A stretch of 64,000 nucleotides of DNA, from the NCBI GenBank assembly GCA_024998685.1, contig JACOEH010000013.1:45702-109701 (forward strand), written 5' to 3'. The stretch is from Nitrospira sp. Its GTDB lineage: Bacteria > Nitrospirota > Nitrospiria > Nitrospirales > Nitrospiraceae. Of this stretch, positions 50,924-60,550 are shown piece after piece. Positions within the stretch are counted from its first letter, which is position 1. Each line of letters begins with the position of its first letter. The notes beneath the pieces were generated by a model. That model made no database searches and was not told the DNA's origin. It saw only the letters and a program-made list of their open reading frames with translations. A program made the position numbers and the translations under genes.

Positions 50924-51940
50924 ATGCGCGCCTGGTTGATGGACTCCTATGATGGAGTGGAACAGTTGCGGCTTGGCAAGGTGCCGGAGGCTCAGCCAGG
51001 CCCGACAGAGGTGCTGCTCAAAGTGAGGTATGCCGCACTCAACCCCGCCGATGCATTTCTGGCGCAAGGGCTCTATCCGGCCAAGCCCACCCTGCCGCAC
51101 ATCCTGGGGCGCGATGGTGTGGGAGATGTCGAAGCCGTGGGATCGTATGTAGAGCACATCCGTGTTGGTGAAACCGTCGGGATTCTGCGCTGCGAAACGG
51201 GAGTGGAAACGCCGGGAACGTTGGCCGAAAAAGTCGTCGTGCCCGCAGAAAGTCTGGTCCGTATTCCTGCCGGTTGGTCTCTCGAAGAAATGGCCGGTGC
51301 GCCCCTTGTCTTCTTAACTGCCTGGCAGGCTCTCACACAGTGGAGCGATCCTCCGGCCCCTCCAGTGGAAAAATCCATCCTCCTCGTGACCGGCGCGTCA
51401 GGCGGAGTCGGGGTTGCGTCCCTGTTGCTTGGAAAATCGATGAACCTGATTGTGATGGCTTTATCGCGCGATGAAGAGAAAAGAGCCAAGCTGAAGACGC
51501 TCGGAGCTGATTTCGTGTTTGATCCGGGAGACAGGAACCTAAGGCGATCAGTATCTGCTGCGATCAGTCCGAGGAAAGTCCATTTGGTGATCGACTGCGT
51601 GGGCGGCAAACTGTTGCCTCACGTGATCGCCATCCTTGGTTATGGCGGGCGGATCAGCATCGTCGGCAGGAGTGGAGGAACTGTGCCGGAGTTTAATACA
51701 GCCACCTTGTTGTTCCACCGCATCCGCATGGGCGGTGTCGCAGTCGGAGACTATACCGCTCAAACAGCTCAGACCGCGTGGAAGGAGATCGTCGATCGGC
51801 TGAGGACCATCGGGCGTCGTCCACAAGTGGACAGTATCGTCCCGTTTGAAGATGTCAAAAAAGGCTTCGCACGATTGGCACGGGGTCCCATGGGGAAAGT
51901 GTTGGTGCGCGTCGCGGCGGAGAACAAACACGATTTGTAG
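50924..51940 (+). CDS. Zinc-type alcohol dehydrogenase/quinone oxidoreductase family
   Basis: ALNPADAFLAQGLYP, VTGASGGVGVASLLLGKSMNL. Confidence 0.88.
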   Translation: MRAWLMDSYDGVEQLRLGKVPEAQPGPTEVLLKVRYAALNPADAFLAQGLYPAKPTLPHILGRDGVGDVEAVGSYVEHIRVGETVGILRCETGVETPGTLAEKVVVPAESLVRIPAGWSLEEMAGAPLVFLTAWQALTQWSDPPAPPVEKSILLVTGASGGVGVASLLLGKSMNLIVMALSRDEEKRAKLKTLGADFVFDPGDRNLRRSVSAAISPRKVHLVIDCVGGKLLPHVIAILGYGGRISIVGRSGGTVPEFNTATLLFHRIRMGGVAVGDYTAQTAQTAWKEIVDRLRTIGRRPQVDSIVPFEDVKKGFARLARGPMGKVLVRVAAENKHDL

Positions 51941-52113
51941 GACCCGTCCCTGAGAGTGGGATCAATGATGCCGCACTGTGTGTGAGGTTGCGGGGGAAGT
52001 CCGGGGCAAAGTGATGAGCGTCAACGCTATAGGGCCACTGGTCTCAATTTTTGATAGGACAAGAGATGTTGCGATCAGATTAACAGCCTCGCGCTGCCCG
52101 TGGCCCCCTGTCA

Positions 52114-52425
52114 TCAGGCTGCGCTTTTAGCGGACCGCACTCGAACTTTCACTTCGACCCGCGATCCGAGACGGTTGAGAATCATGATCAGCCGGTCAGC
52201 GGTGAAACGTCCGAGATCGGCGCGGCGAATACGCGAAAAATCGGCCGCGGCGACGCCGGTCCGGACATGGGCGCCACGGACTGTCAAACGTTCGCGGTCC
52301 AGCACCTGTATGATCTCGGTGGCGAGAATCGCCTTGAACTGTTCAGCGTCCGCATTGTTGCGGCCGAGATCGCGAAACACATTGCCACTACCACGTCCGA
52401 CTTCCAATTTATCTTTCCCCCTCAT
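52114..52425 (-). CDS. XRE/HigA-like HTH antitoxin
   Basis: 103 aa; TGVAAADFSRIRRADLGRFTADRLIMILNRLGSRVEVKV; 4-nt overlap with the toxin gene. Confidence 0.85.
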   Translation of the reverse strand: MRGKDKLEVGRGSGNVFRDLGRNNADAEQFKAILATEIIQVLDRERLTVRGAHVRTGVAAADFSRIRRADLGRFTADRLIMILNRLGSRVEVKVRVRSAKSAA

Positions 52426-52775
52426 GAGAGCATCTCCTTCAAACGCTTCAGACGATTCCTGATCAGCTCAATCTCGCGTGGTGGTGTCTTACTGCCCGTG
52501 GTGGATTTCTTCTGAAAGGCATGGACCACCCAAATCTCATGCGATAACTGGACGGCGTACACAACTCGGAACGCATCACCTTTGAACGGCAGCGCGATCT
52601 CAAATACGCCGGAGCCCAATCCCTGGAGCGGCTTCACGAGATCGGCCTTGCCCCCTTCCGCTGCGATTGTTAGGGCCGCAAGGCACACTGATTGAGCCCC
52701 TTCGGGAAATCGTCTGAAGTCGTTCAACGCGGCCTTAATCCACGAAACGGGGCGCGTCTTACGGATTTCGGTCAT
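52422..52775 (-). CDS. HigB/Gp49-like (RelE superfamily) toxin
   Basis: 117 aa; LQGLGSGVFEIALPFKGDAFRVVYAVQLSHEIWVVHAFQKKSTTGSKTPPREIELIRNRLKRLKE. Confidence 0.88.
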   Translation of the reverse strand: MTEIRKTRPVSWIKAALNDFRRFPEGAQSVCLAALTIAAEGGKADLVKPLQGLGSGVFEIALPFKGDAFRVVYAVQLSHEIWVVHAFQKKSTTGSKTPPREIELIRNRLKRLKEMLS

Positions 52776-52796
52776 CGGCTACGCCGCACATACCGT

Positions 52797-52818
52797 ATGT
52801 TGTCACATCTGACAACAT
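52797..52818. promoter_or_regulatory. Putative TA autoregulatory operator
   Basis: Perfect inverted repeat ATGTTGTCA-CATC-TGACAACAT just upstream of the toxin start. Confidence 0.7.
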
Positions 52819-53090
52819 GTTTCAAGGGTGCGCTGCGACACACTGACGGCATGACCACATCGTAAGAACTTCCGTTATTGACTCCGGCACTGGTATGTTG
52901 AGCAGCGTGGACGGCACGACCCAGACGCGACCATCAGGATGATCGTTCACATTCCAATGAGGCAACACCCAGATTCACGACTTCAGTCCTAACTGTTTAC
53001 GAATCTGTTTATAGAGGGTTAGGCTGGAACAGTCGGCGGATAGAAATGGCACAAGCATGTACTCCATGACTACGCACGCACTCTTCATGA

Positions 53091-53322
53091 CTACCAATTT
53101 ATAGGCTTCTTCTTATTGTTATGTCGCGCATAGCCCATTTCATCGAGCACCCATTGATGGGTCGTCCATTTTCCACCTTGTTTTGAGTCACGTCTGGTCA
53201 GAACGGCGACAAGGGCATCACTGTCCTTGATGCGCTGCTGAACAGCTGGCGTGAGTTGTTCTCCTGCAAGACGTTCTCCCGTTTCGACATGAATCAGATG
53301 GCTGGTCCTCCCCTGCCAAGGC
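53091..53322 (-). pseudogene. TIR-like domain fragment (not in ORF track)
   Basis: Open frame translates to PWQGRTSHLIHVETGERLAGEQLTPAVQQRIKDSDALVAVLTRRDSKQGGKWTTHQWVLDEMGYARHNNKKKPINW*; no start codon and truncated. Confidence 0.55.
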
Positions 53323-53372
53323 TACCGGCTGTTGTCGAGACTCCGTCGCTATAGGTGAACCTTCTTGAAGCC

Positions 53373-54704
53373 TTACTGCTTCGAGCGGCGTGCGAGCTCG
53401 CTCTCAATATCCTCGGCCCATTCGATTCGTTCCTTTCGGCGCTCTCGGGCTTCGCGGATCAATTTAAGGTTTCTTGCTGTTGTCTCCGGCTCCCAGGATT
53501 CGCGGATGACTGCCAGTGCATCGCCCAGTGCTGACTCGGCCCTCTGTTGGTCCTTGGCTAGCACCGCGAGCTCCAACAATGTGGCATGGTCCCAATAGTC
53601 CGGCTTGCCGGAGGCGATACGTCGCTCCACGGCGTAGGAGACGATTGGGATAAGTCGCTCGCGTCGCAGATCCGGAGGCTCTTTGAGTTCCATCAAGGTG
53701 ACAACGTTGACTCCGGGATAGGCATCGCGCCAATCTGCTTCAAATCCTTTGAGGTAGGCCGCAATGGCTTGGTCCAACAACCCACGTGCGAGTGACTTTT
53801 CACCGAGTTTGAGCGCCGCTTCCCAACGGTCTTTGTAGACGCGGCCGAGAATGCCATAGGTTTCGCTGCTCGGCCCACGGTTGGCCAGCAGATCGAGCAA
53901 CACCCGTTCTGCCTCTGCTCTGCGACCGGCTCGATTCAAGGCCAGTCCCAGCTGCTCTTGGACCAGCACCGTGGCTGCCAATGGCGCCGACATCTTCTGC
54001 ACCAAGGCAATCATGTCGTCCCACCCCTTCACGGCCCGATAAGAGAGAAACAAATCGATCACTACTCCGGCCTCAGCATCGTGCACCGACCCGATTTCTT
54101 GCTCGACGACCCGTACCGCATCAACACCTTGCTTGCGGGCTTGAGCTAGTTTCTGGCGAAGCGTGGTGGAATACTGGACGCGATCTCGAAACACATCGGT
54201 CTTCAGCCGTTTGATTTCGGGGAACCCTTCGACGAGTTGAAAGACGGGGCTGTCGGTCATCATCTTGCGGGCATCACGCAGCTTGCCGGCCAACATCTCC
54301 AAATCCGTGCCATTTGTCGACGGCTTGCCATCCGCGCCGAGTTGATAAGGAACGGCGCGAAGAGGACCAACATCAAATGGAAGCTGCCCCAAGCCTTGGG
54401 CGAACAGGAGGACGGTGCTGGCTGGTCTGATGGCGTGGCGCAATCCAAGTTCATAAAAGACGTTGGCATTCGCCGTGGTGAGGTCGGCGACCGCATATTC
54501 GCAGAGGATCAGCCGCTCGTACATGGGCTTGTGGATCACGCCACCGGTCATCTCCTCATCGGCACGCAACGGTTCGAGCCCTGCTGCAACTACGGCCGGC
54601 TTGATGAGCTGGTCGTAGACGGCATCAAAGTCCACCAACCGGCCGTCAGCAGCCGGTTTTTTTCCAAATGGCATGAGCACAAAACACAAGGGCAACATGG
54701 TCAC
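53373..54704 (-). CDS. TIR/nucleoside deoxyribosyltransferase-like domain plus TRAFs-binding-like (DUF4071-type) TPR protein
   Basis: N-term CFVLMPFGKKP...FDAVYDQLIKPAVVAAGLEPLRADEEMTGGVIHKPMYERLILCEYAVADLTTANANVFYELGLRHA; C-term DAYPGVNVVTLMEL...YWDHATLLELAVLAKDQQRAESALGDA. Confidence 0.75.
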   Translation of the reverse strand: MTMLPLCFVLMPFGKKPAADGRLVDFDAVYDQLIKPAVVAAGLEPLRADEEMTGGVIHKPMYERLILCEYAVADLTTANANVFYELGLRHAIRPASTVLLFAQGLGQLPFDVGPLRAVPYQLGADGKPSTNGTDLEMLAGKLRDARKMMTDSPVFQLVEGFPEIKRLKTDVFRDRVQYSTTLRQKLAQARKQGVDAVRVVEQEIGSVHDAEAGVVIDLFLSYRAVKGWDDMIALVQKMSAPLAATVLVQEQLGLALNRAGRRAEAERVLLDLLANRGPSSETYGILGRVYKDRWEAALKLGEKSLARGLLDQAIAAYLKGFEADWRDAYPGVNVVTLMELKEPPDLRRERLIPIVSYAVERRIASGKPDYWDHATLLELAVLAKDQQRAESALGDALAVIRESWEPETTARNLKLIREARERRKERIEWAEDIESELARRSKQ

Positions 54705-54926
54705 ACTCCTAACGGCATACTAAAAAGTCCGCAAACTTCATGAAGGTCAACGGTGAGCCAAATCAAATTCCCGTCCAACCTTCAGAAGAACGTCATCAAC
54801 ATCAGCACTCATACTTGCACGATTGCGGGCGATCTCGGCTCCCTGCCGTCTTTCTTCATGCCGAACGACATGGCGGCAACAGCGTGGAGGTTCATCTTAT
54901 CTCCACATGTATCAGCACGTTCCTGA

Positions 54927-55960
54927 TTACTCCTGCATGAGCATCTGGCGAACGAGATCGAGGTTGTCTTCTTTGATTGAAACAGCGATTCCTCCCACAA
55001 CTTCGTCCTTCGGAGGGTACGCGATCGATAAACCCGCGGTCAGCATGATGGCCTCGTCGTTGAATGCATCACCGACGAAGGCGGCCTCCTCTTTTGGATG
55101 ACATCCAACCCTCTTACAGATGTCGCTGAGGGCCTCGGCTTTCCCTTCAAAATCATATTCTGTAGCCACCACGTCGTGCAACGCGCCGTTTCGGTCAAAC
55201 AACAATTCGTTGATGAACACAAAGTCGAACAGCTCACGATAGTCCGGCATCTTCTCCTCGAGCAGGACGTTGACGCCTCCCGAGATGACGGCCAGCACAA
55301 ATCCTTCATGACGCATCTGCTGTAGCGCCTGTCGGCAATTCTTTGTTAATGCCAGCGGGGCAAACATGTCGGCCAGCTGCTTCCTCGTTACCTTTCTCGT
55401 CATGAAATGCCCGCACGCCTTCTGACACCAGGTTCGATAAGCCATGATGCGTTATCGGTCGTCCTTCGCCTCTTTGGCTTGTTTCGATACTCGCGGCTCA
55501 AGCCTTGTTGGATCTTCTTGGCAAATTTCAGGTTGTTCCAGATAAGCTCCCAGGAGAACTGGTAGTTCTCCCCTCTGAGCAATGTGCCGTCCAAATCAAA
55601 CCCGACCACCTTATAGCGCCAACGATTCTTGTTGAGGGGAGGGACCCAATCGGCCGGTGGTTCGTGCAAAACCCCGCGGTGCCCACCGTCAGATGCGACG
55701 ATCCCTTCCGAAAAATACCGTCCTAAATTTGAGGCCACATGAGTGGCGACATCATCTTTGTTGGTGAAGCCTTGCACGATATGCCGTTTCAGCAACCGTT
55801 GCTTGAACGCCGAGAGTTTGCCCGCCGATTCCCCAGAGTCCTTGAGATCCACGGGCCACGCTACCTCGTGTTTCAAGATATATATAAAGCGAGGCAACTG
55901 GGCTGCTGTCGCCGCATCATATTCTGCTTCATTATCAGAAGCATGAGTGACGATGAATAT
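54927..55960 (-). pseudogene. HAD-superfamily SerB-like phosphatase with N-terminal DUF4062-like segment, frameshifted
   Basis: VVGFDLDGTLLRGENYQFSWELIW in one frame; AVISGGVNVLLEE...FDFVFINELLF...KAEAL...AAFVGDAFNDEAIM in another; N-terminal part begins after a stop. Confidence 0.75.
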
Positions 55961-57508
55961 CTACCCCTCGCGACTAGTTATCTCAGCAAGGTTATGGCGT
56001 CTAATTGATTCTGGTGGTTCGTAGGAGAGAGTGACAATAATCTTGTAAATTCCGAGGAACAGAACATGCCAAAGGGCAGCACTGCAGATTGCAACCGCAA
56101 CACCGAGTGCGACTCTATCTAGCTTCCCTTGAAGATGCTGCTTATATCGTATCTTCCCTTCAATGAGTCCTTTAAGGAGTGCATATTTGAGGGGGTCACG
56201 ATCAGCTACTAGTTTAAAACGAAGCATCTCTGCCTGATATTCCTCGTACTCCTCAGAGTCTGTGGCAGGAACGGGCAGAGTCGATGGATCTCTTTCCCAA
56301 GACTCTAACCTACGCTCACCTGAACTATTCTCCCGTACCGTTTGATAGCTTTTCAGCAGTGCCGCAGGGGTATTATCAGTCCCACAGCTAAGTGTTCCAT
56401 TATGATCAACGGAACAGGCGTATTCCTCTGCCGGAATGCCCTCGTAGTTTGGCTCAAAACTGTATGAGTTGGAATAGCCAAGATTCTCCGAATTTACAAT
56501 GAAGGCATTTCCCACAATTACTAATACAGCACCTGTGCTCGCATACTTCAGGCCTCTCAGGGCACGAAGCCACCATTTGTCAGGCCCCAAGTGCCATTCA
56601 TCGCTAACCGTGAACTCGTGGCTGCATTTCACGCACTCATCGACATTGACGATAGAATCAGAAACGCTGTCGCGGAAACTAACACTGCACTTCGCACAGC
56701 TGGAATCCTGTAGCTGTGCTCGACGTGCTGGGTCAAGATATTGTCCAAGGAGGTCTAAGCGTTTTGTCAGGGATTTGGACTTTGACACGAGTTTCATTCG
56801 ATTCCCATTGCTGTCAAAGGAGATTGCCATGAGGCCTCGATCCACCTCCTTGTCTATGGCGACATGACTCAATAGTTCCCGAACTCTCTCGAAATCTACA
56901 TCAGTCAGCGATGGAGGGAAAAGCAATGTCACATTCCGGTTTTCGAATCGCGGCATGACTTGTTCCAACTCCCATCGAACTCCAGGTGTCGTATCAAGGA
57001 TAATCACGAGGTGGGAACTCTTTGCCGCGAGATCTAATACCTTTGTCTGCCATTCCTCGTTGCTTGCATATGTGCGGGCAGCTCCCAAAGGTCGAACGGC
57101 ATCTACCGGATTTCCAACAGCAATGACTGGACCTACCACTTTGAATGTTTTAGCCAACTCCTCTTCGAAGGTGGTGGCTCTCTTCTGCGTAAAAAACTCT
57201 GTCCAAGTAAATCGGCTCAAGATTTCGCGTTCGTCCATTCTAAAAGAACGCAGCAACAGTACGGGAGGTCGTGTATCTCGGTTGAGTAGCTCATCAATAG
57301 TCTCTTGATCCAGCTTCCTTCCGTACAGGTACGCACGGCCGCCAAGAAGAAGCAAGAGGGAACCAGCAATCGACCGGATAAATGCCCACACACTCCAATC
57401 CACCACTCCATCAATTCTATGTAGACATCCTAATCCTACCAGGATAGTCACGACTCCCATCAATTTGTAAAAAATCCCATCAGCGAATTCACGTGTGGGA
57501 CCAGTCAT
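55961..57508 (-). CDS. Membrane protein: N-terminal TMs, TIR-like/Rossmannoid domain, zinc ribbon, C-terminal TMs
   Basis: RPPVLLLRSFRMDEREILS...VVGPVIAVGNPVDAVRPLGAARTYASNEEWQTKVLDLAAKSSHLVIILDTTPGVRWELEQV; CAKC...CVKC; hydrophobic helices at both ends. Confidence 0.7.
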   Translation of the reverse strand: MTGPTREFADGIFYKLMGVVTILVGLGCLHRIDGVVDWSVWAFIRSIAGSLLLLLGGRAYLYGRKLDQETIDELLNRDTRPPVLLLRSFRMDEREILSRFTWTEFFTQKRATTFEEELAKTFKVVGPVIAVGNPVDAVRPLGAARTYASNEEWQTKVLDLAAKSSHLVIILDTTPGVRWELEQVMPRFENRNVTLLFPPSLTDVDFERVRELLSHVAIDKEVDRGLMAISFDSNGNRMKLVSKSKSLTKRLDLLGQYLDPARRAQLQDSSCAKCSVSFRDSVSDSIVNVDECVKCSHEFTVSDEWHLGPDKWWLRALRGLKYASTGAVLVIVGNAFIVNSENLGYSNSYSFEPNYEGIPAEEYACSVDHNGTLSCGTDNTPAALLKSYQTVRENSSGERRLESWERDPSTLPVPATDSEEYEEYQAEMLRFKLVADRDPLKYALLKGLIEGKIRYKQHLQGKLDRVALGVAVAICSAALWHVLFLGIYKIIVTLSYEPPESIRRHNLAEITSREG

Positions 57509-57812
57509 GAGTTACCTACCTCCTCGATGGTGAGTGTCGGTAACATGATTCGCTCAGCCATCCCACGCTGGATATATTGGACGTTAGAACTATCAAATGT
57601 CCTTGAGTGAATAGTAATCAAACTCCTGATCCGATCTTTCGACTTCGCTTGCACGCGAAAAAGATTCACTAGTTAAAGTCTCTTCAATAAAGCCGAGAAA
57701 CGCTCGTATCGCCACCTACTCACCGCTTCTCTATTGCGCACATTTGTCTTTAACCCGTTAGGCACCAGGTTTATGCCAACTCTATTCGAGCTCCTCGCCA
57801 TAACCTGCCAAC

Positions 57813-59675
57813 TCAGTTATCGAGATCTTTCATCAATTGCTGAGCTGGCACTGACAAATCTGACTCCGCTTGCGGGAAAAAGCCCTTTGCCTTCGTCCAC
57901 CAGGTGGCATAGCGGTTCAATTGGCGTCGAGTGGAGTCGATGGCAAACGCCTCCTCTTTCGAATTGGCGGCTCGTTGCTTGAACGTCGCCAAGGCTTGTC
58001 TTGCCTGTTCGAATCCATCCTGCTTTGTAGTACAGATGGCCAAGAGCCACAGCTCGGCGACCGATCCCCACGCCCAGTACTCATCGGGACGTTCGGCATC
58101 CAGCCTCGCCGCCTGCATCGCTGCATGCCAGTACCCAGCTTCTGCCATCACTCCCTTTTGGATGATCTCGAGGGACAACCACTGCACTCCAGTCCAGTGA
58201 TCAGAGAGATTCTTGTCGTACCCTTTTTTGTAGGCCTCACGAGCCTCATCAAGTGCGTTCGAAATCTCGCTGGTTTGCACCGAGGGATCACGTCGTTGCC
58301 GTACTTCTAGAAGCTCCGCCAGGCGCTTATAGGCGCTCCCCACCAGTCCGGCATTTTCCTGATACAGTGAATCGTTCCGTTTCTCCTGCTGTCGTGCCTT
58401 CAAGAGCGACACCAACTTTGCTATGCTGTTGAGCAATTTCTCCTTAGCAATCAGAAAATCGGTTTGTGCCGTCGCACCGCACTTCGCCACTTGATCAGCC
58501 CACTTTTTGGCGACTTCCAGCGAAGCAAGATGAGCTTTCAACTCGACCTCTTCGAGGTGTTCGGCATAACCTTCCGGCAGTTGCACATAAGACACCAGGC
58601 TCATCCAATCATGCGACTGTAGTCGATCCTTTTCCTTATACAGTGCTACCCTGGTGCCGTGGAGCGCCTGCCGCACATCTGCCCCTTCCAGGTGCTTATA
58701 AAACTCCTTAATCAGCAACACGGATCCGTCGAATGTGAGCGGCAGCTGAGAACCGACGACTATCGGAATTCCGGCTAAATGCAACCGTTGTGCGAGACTT
58801 TGGTACGGCACAACGGTGTTGGCCTGACTAGCCCCATCGCAAATCGCCAATGTCACCACCTGGGGCAAGGTGCCTTGGCTTTTCAGCACCTCCACCAAGA
58901 AATCTGCATCTATTGCTTTCTTTTTAGGCGTTGCGAGAGCAAACCCCATTTGGGATCGCAATTGATTCGTCTCGTTCTTTATATTAATGCCGTGGGCAAG
59001 AACATGAACATGGGTGAATGGTTTCTTGTCGGTCTTGGCTTGCGCGAACAGGGCACGTACGTCATCCGGAGTCGCTTGTTTGAGAATATGCAGGACCTTT
59101 CGGTCATCAGCTCCCCCACTATCATATCCAAGCAAGGGTTCGATCCACGGCTTAAGACTCTCCCGAATCGCATCCTCATGTTGAGCGTGCGGCACAGGAA
59201 GGGCTTTCAACCATGTGGGTGAGGCCGAGATAAAGACAATACGAGGGACTGGAGACCAGTTTGGCGGAGTCTCCTTAAATTCTCCACGAATACGGCGGGT
59301 CAAGACAAATTTCTTGTCCGACTGTGCGAATAATGGAGTTTCCGCATCGTCGATGACCGCCTCGAATGGTAACAGCCACAACTCCGATGCGCTGATTACC
59401 AGATCCACTTGTGTAGGGCCAGGGCCAAGTTGTAGTTTGCCGAGCATTTGTTTGGCTTCACCCGCAAGTCTCTGTATGGCCTCATTTCGCTGCCTTTCGG
59501 TTATGGAAGTGGAATAGCGTAACTTATGATATTCATCGAAATATTGCTCCTGGCCGTAATTGGTTCTGCATTCACGCACCGGGGTCGTTCCTGAGACCAC
59601 GAGATACGGGTCACCTTTTCTTAATATCCCACTGGAATCTCCAAATCGAAGAAACTCCATCATTTCTGAGCGCAT
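57813..59675 (-). CDS. CHAT-domain (caspase-like) protease with C-terminal TPR/TRAFs-binding-like domain
   Basis: FTHVHVLAHGI (catalytic His) and VVTLAICDGAS (catalytic Cys); VDLVISASELWLLPFEAVID; C-term SDHWTGVQWLSLEII...YWAWGSVAELWLLA. Confidence 0.85.
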   Translation of the reverse strand: MRSEMMEFLRFGDSSGILRKGDPYLVVSGTTPVRECRTNYGQEQYFDEYHKLRYSTSITERQRNEAIQRLAGEAKQMLGKLQLGPGPTQVDLVISASELWLLPFEAVIDDAETPLFAQSDKKFVLTRRIRGEFKETPPNWSPVPRIVFISASPTWLKALPVPHAQHEDAIRESLKPWIEPLLGYDSGGADDRKVLHILKQATPDDVRALFAQAKTDKKPFTHVHVLAHGINIKNETNQLRSQMGFALATPKKKAIDADFLVEVLKSQGTLPQVVTLAICDGASQANTVVPYQSLAQRLHLAGIPIVVGSQLPLTFDGSVLLIKEFYKHLEGADVRQALHGTRVALYKEKDRLQSHDWMSLVSYVQLPEGYAEHLEEVELKAHLASLEVAKKWADQVAKCGATAQTDFLIAKEKLLNSIAKLVSLLKARQQEKRNDSLYQENAGLVGSAYKRLAELLEVRQRRDPSVQTSEISNALDEAREAYKKGYDKNLSDHWTGVQWLSLEIIQKGVMAEAGYWHAAMQAARLDAERPDEYWAWGSVAELWLLAICTTKQDGFEQARQALATFKQRAANSKEEAFAIDSTRRQLNRYATWWTKAKGFFPQAESDLSVPAQQLMKDLDN

Positions 59676-59715
59676 TGTGAGACTCCTTGATCTTCCCGGA
59701 TGAGCCGCCACACTT

Positions 59716-60435
59716 TTACAAATCGTTCTTCAATTTTCCCGTGAGCATTTCCGCTTTGATTTGAGCTGACTTGCGCCCCTCCTTTCCCAGCAGTTTAGGG
59801 CCGCCAAAGAATCCCAATTGGAACAGGCGAATCCCAACGACCCCTGTCTCGCCAATACTTTTAAAACAGGCATTACTGGTCGATTCGAACGATGGACCAA
59901 GCTCGACTTTCCCTAAGTCCACCCCCTGGAGAATGTTGGCTTTACCAGTGAAGGAGACCTTGGTGCCTGCTTCTCGGCAAGCAAGGACCACGCATTTCTC
60001 ACCCGAGTAGGTGCAGCTCACCACTTTGAAATCGTTGTCCCAATTATTCAGGTCCTTGAGCTTTTTCGCCACCCCATGGATATCTTGCATCTCGATCACC
60101 GAGAGTTTTGCCTTGATCATGCACGAATTATCCCTCGTAAATTCCAGCTCGAGCTTGGCTTCGAGATCGCCCACTGGGGGGAACCTATCGACCTTTCCTC
60201 CCGCCACAAATCTGGTCACGGTGGTGCCTTCGGACACAAAGTCTATGTCGGCGTCCTTTCCCGAGGCGGTCACGACCTCAATTCCGAATTTGGAGACATT
60301 ACCCATGGATCGGAACACTCCGCTTTCGATCAATCCAAAGTCCCCAACCTTGATCGTGTTCACGACCGGAAACCACGCCGCATACACCTGCAGCTGCTCA
60401 TGTAAAGTGTCACTAAACGCCTCGGCTAAGCCCAT
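59716..60435 (-). CDS. Uncharacterised protein encoded immediately upstream of the CHAT protease
   Basis: 239-aa ORF with aaggaggg RBS; stop lies ~40 nt before the CHAT start; no family recognised. Confidence 0.7.
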   Translation of the reverse strand: MGLAEAFSDTLHEQLQVYAAWFPVVNTIKVGDFGLIESGVFRSMGNVSKFGIEVVTASGKDADIDFVSEGTTVTRFVAGGKVDRFPPVGDLEAKLELEFTRDNSCMIKAKLSVIEMQDIHGVAKKLKDLNNWDNDFKVVSCTYSGEKCVVLACREAGTKVSFTGKANILQGVDLGKVELGPSFESTSNACFKSIGETGVVGIRLFQLGFFGGPKLLGKEGRKSAQIKAEMLTGKLKNDL

Positions 60436-60550
60436 GATGCCCTCCTTAAATGGTTATTATGTGTTTGTCATACCAATGGTTACCTTTGATAGTATCGATA
60501 TCCACGATCTCCAAAGCGAAAGTACCTTGATGGATGCACGGGTCTCCTAG

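Noticed and set aside
59716-60435. Calling the 239-aa protein a bacterial gasdermin
   Set aside because: Only size and position next to a caspase-like protease fit; no gasdermin sequence signature was recognisable, so it is kept as an uncharacterised candidate effector
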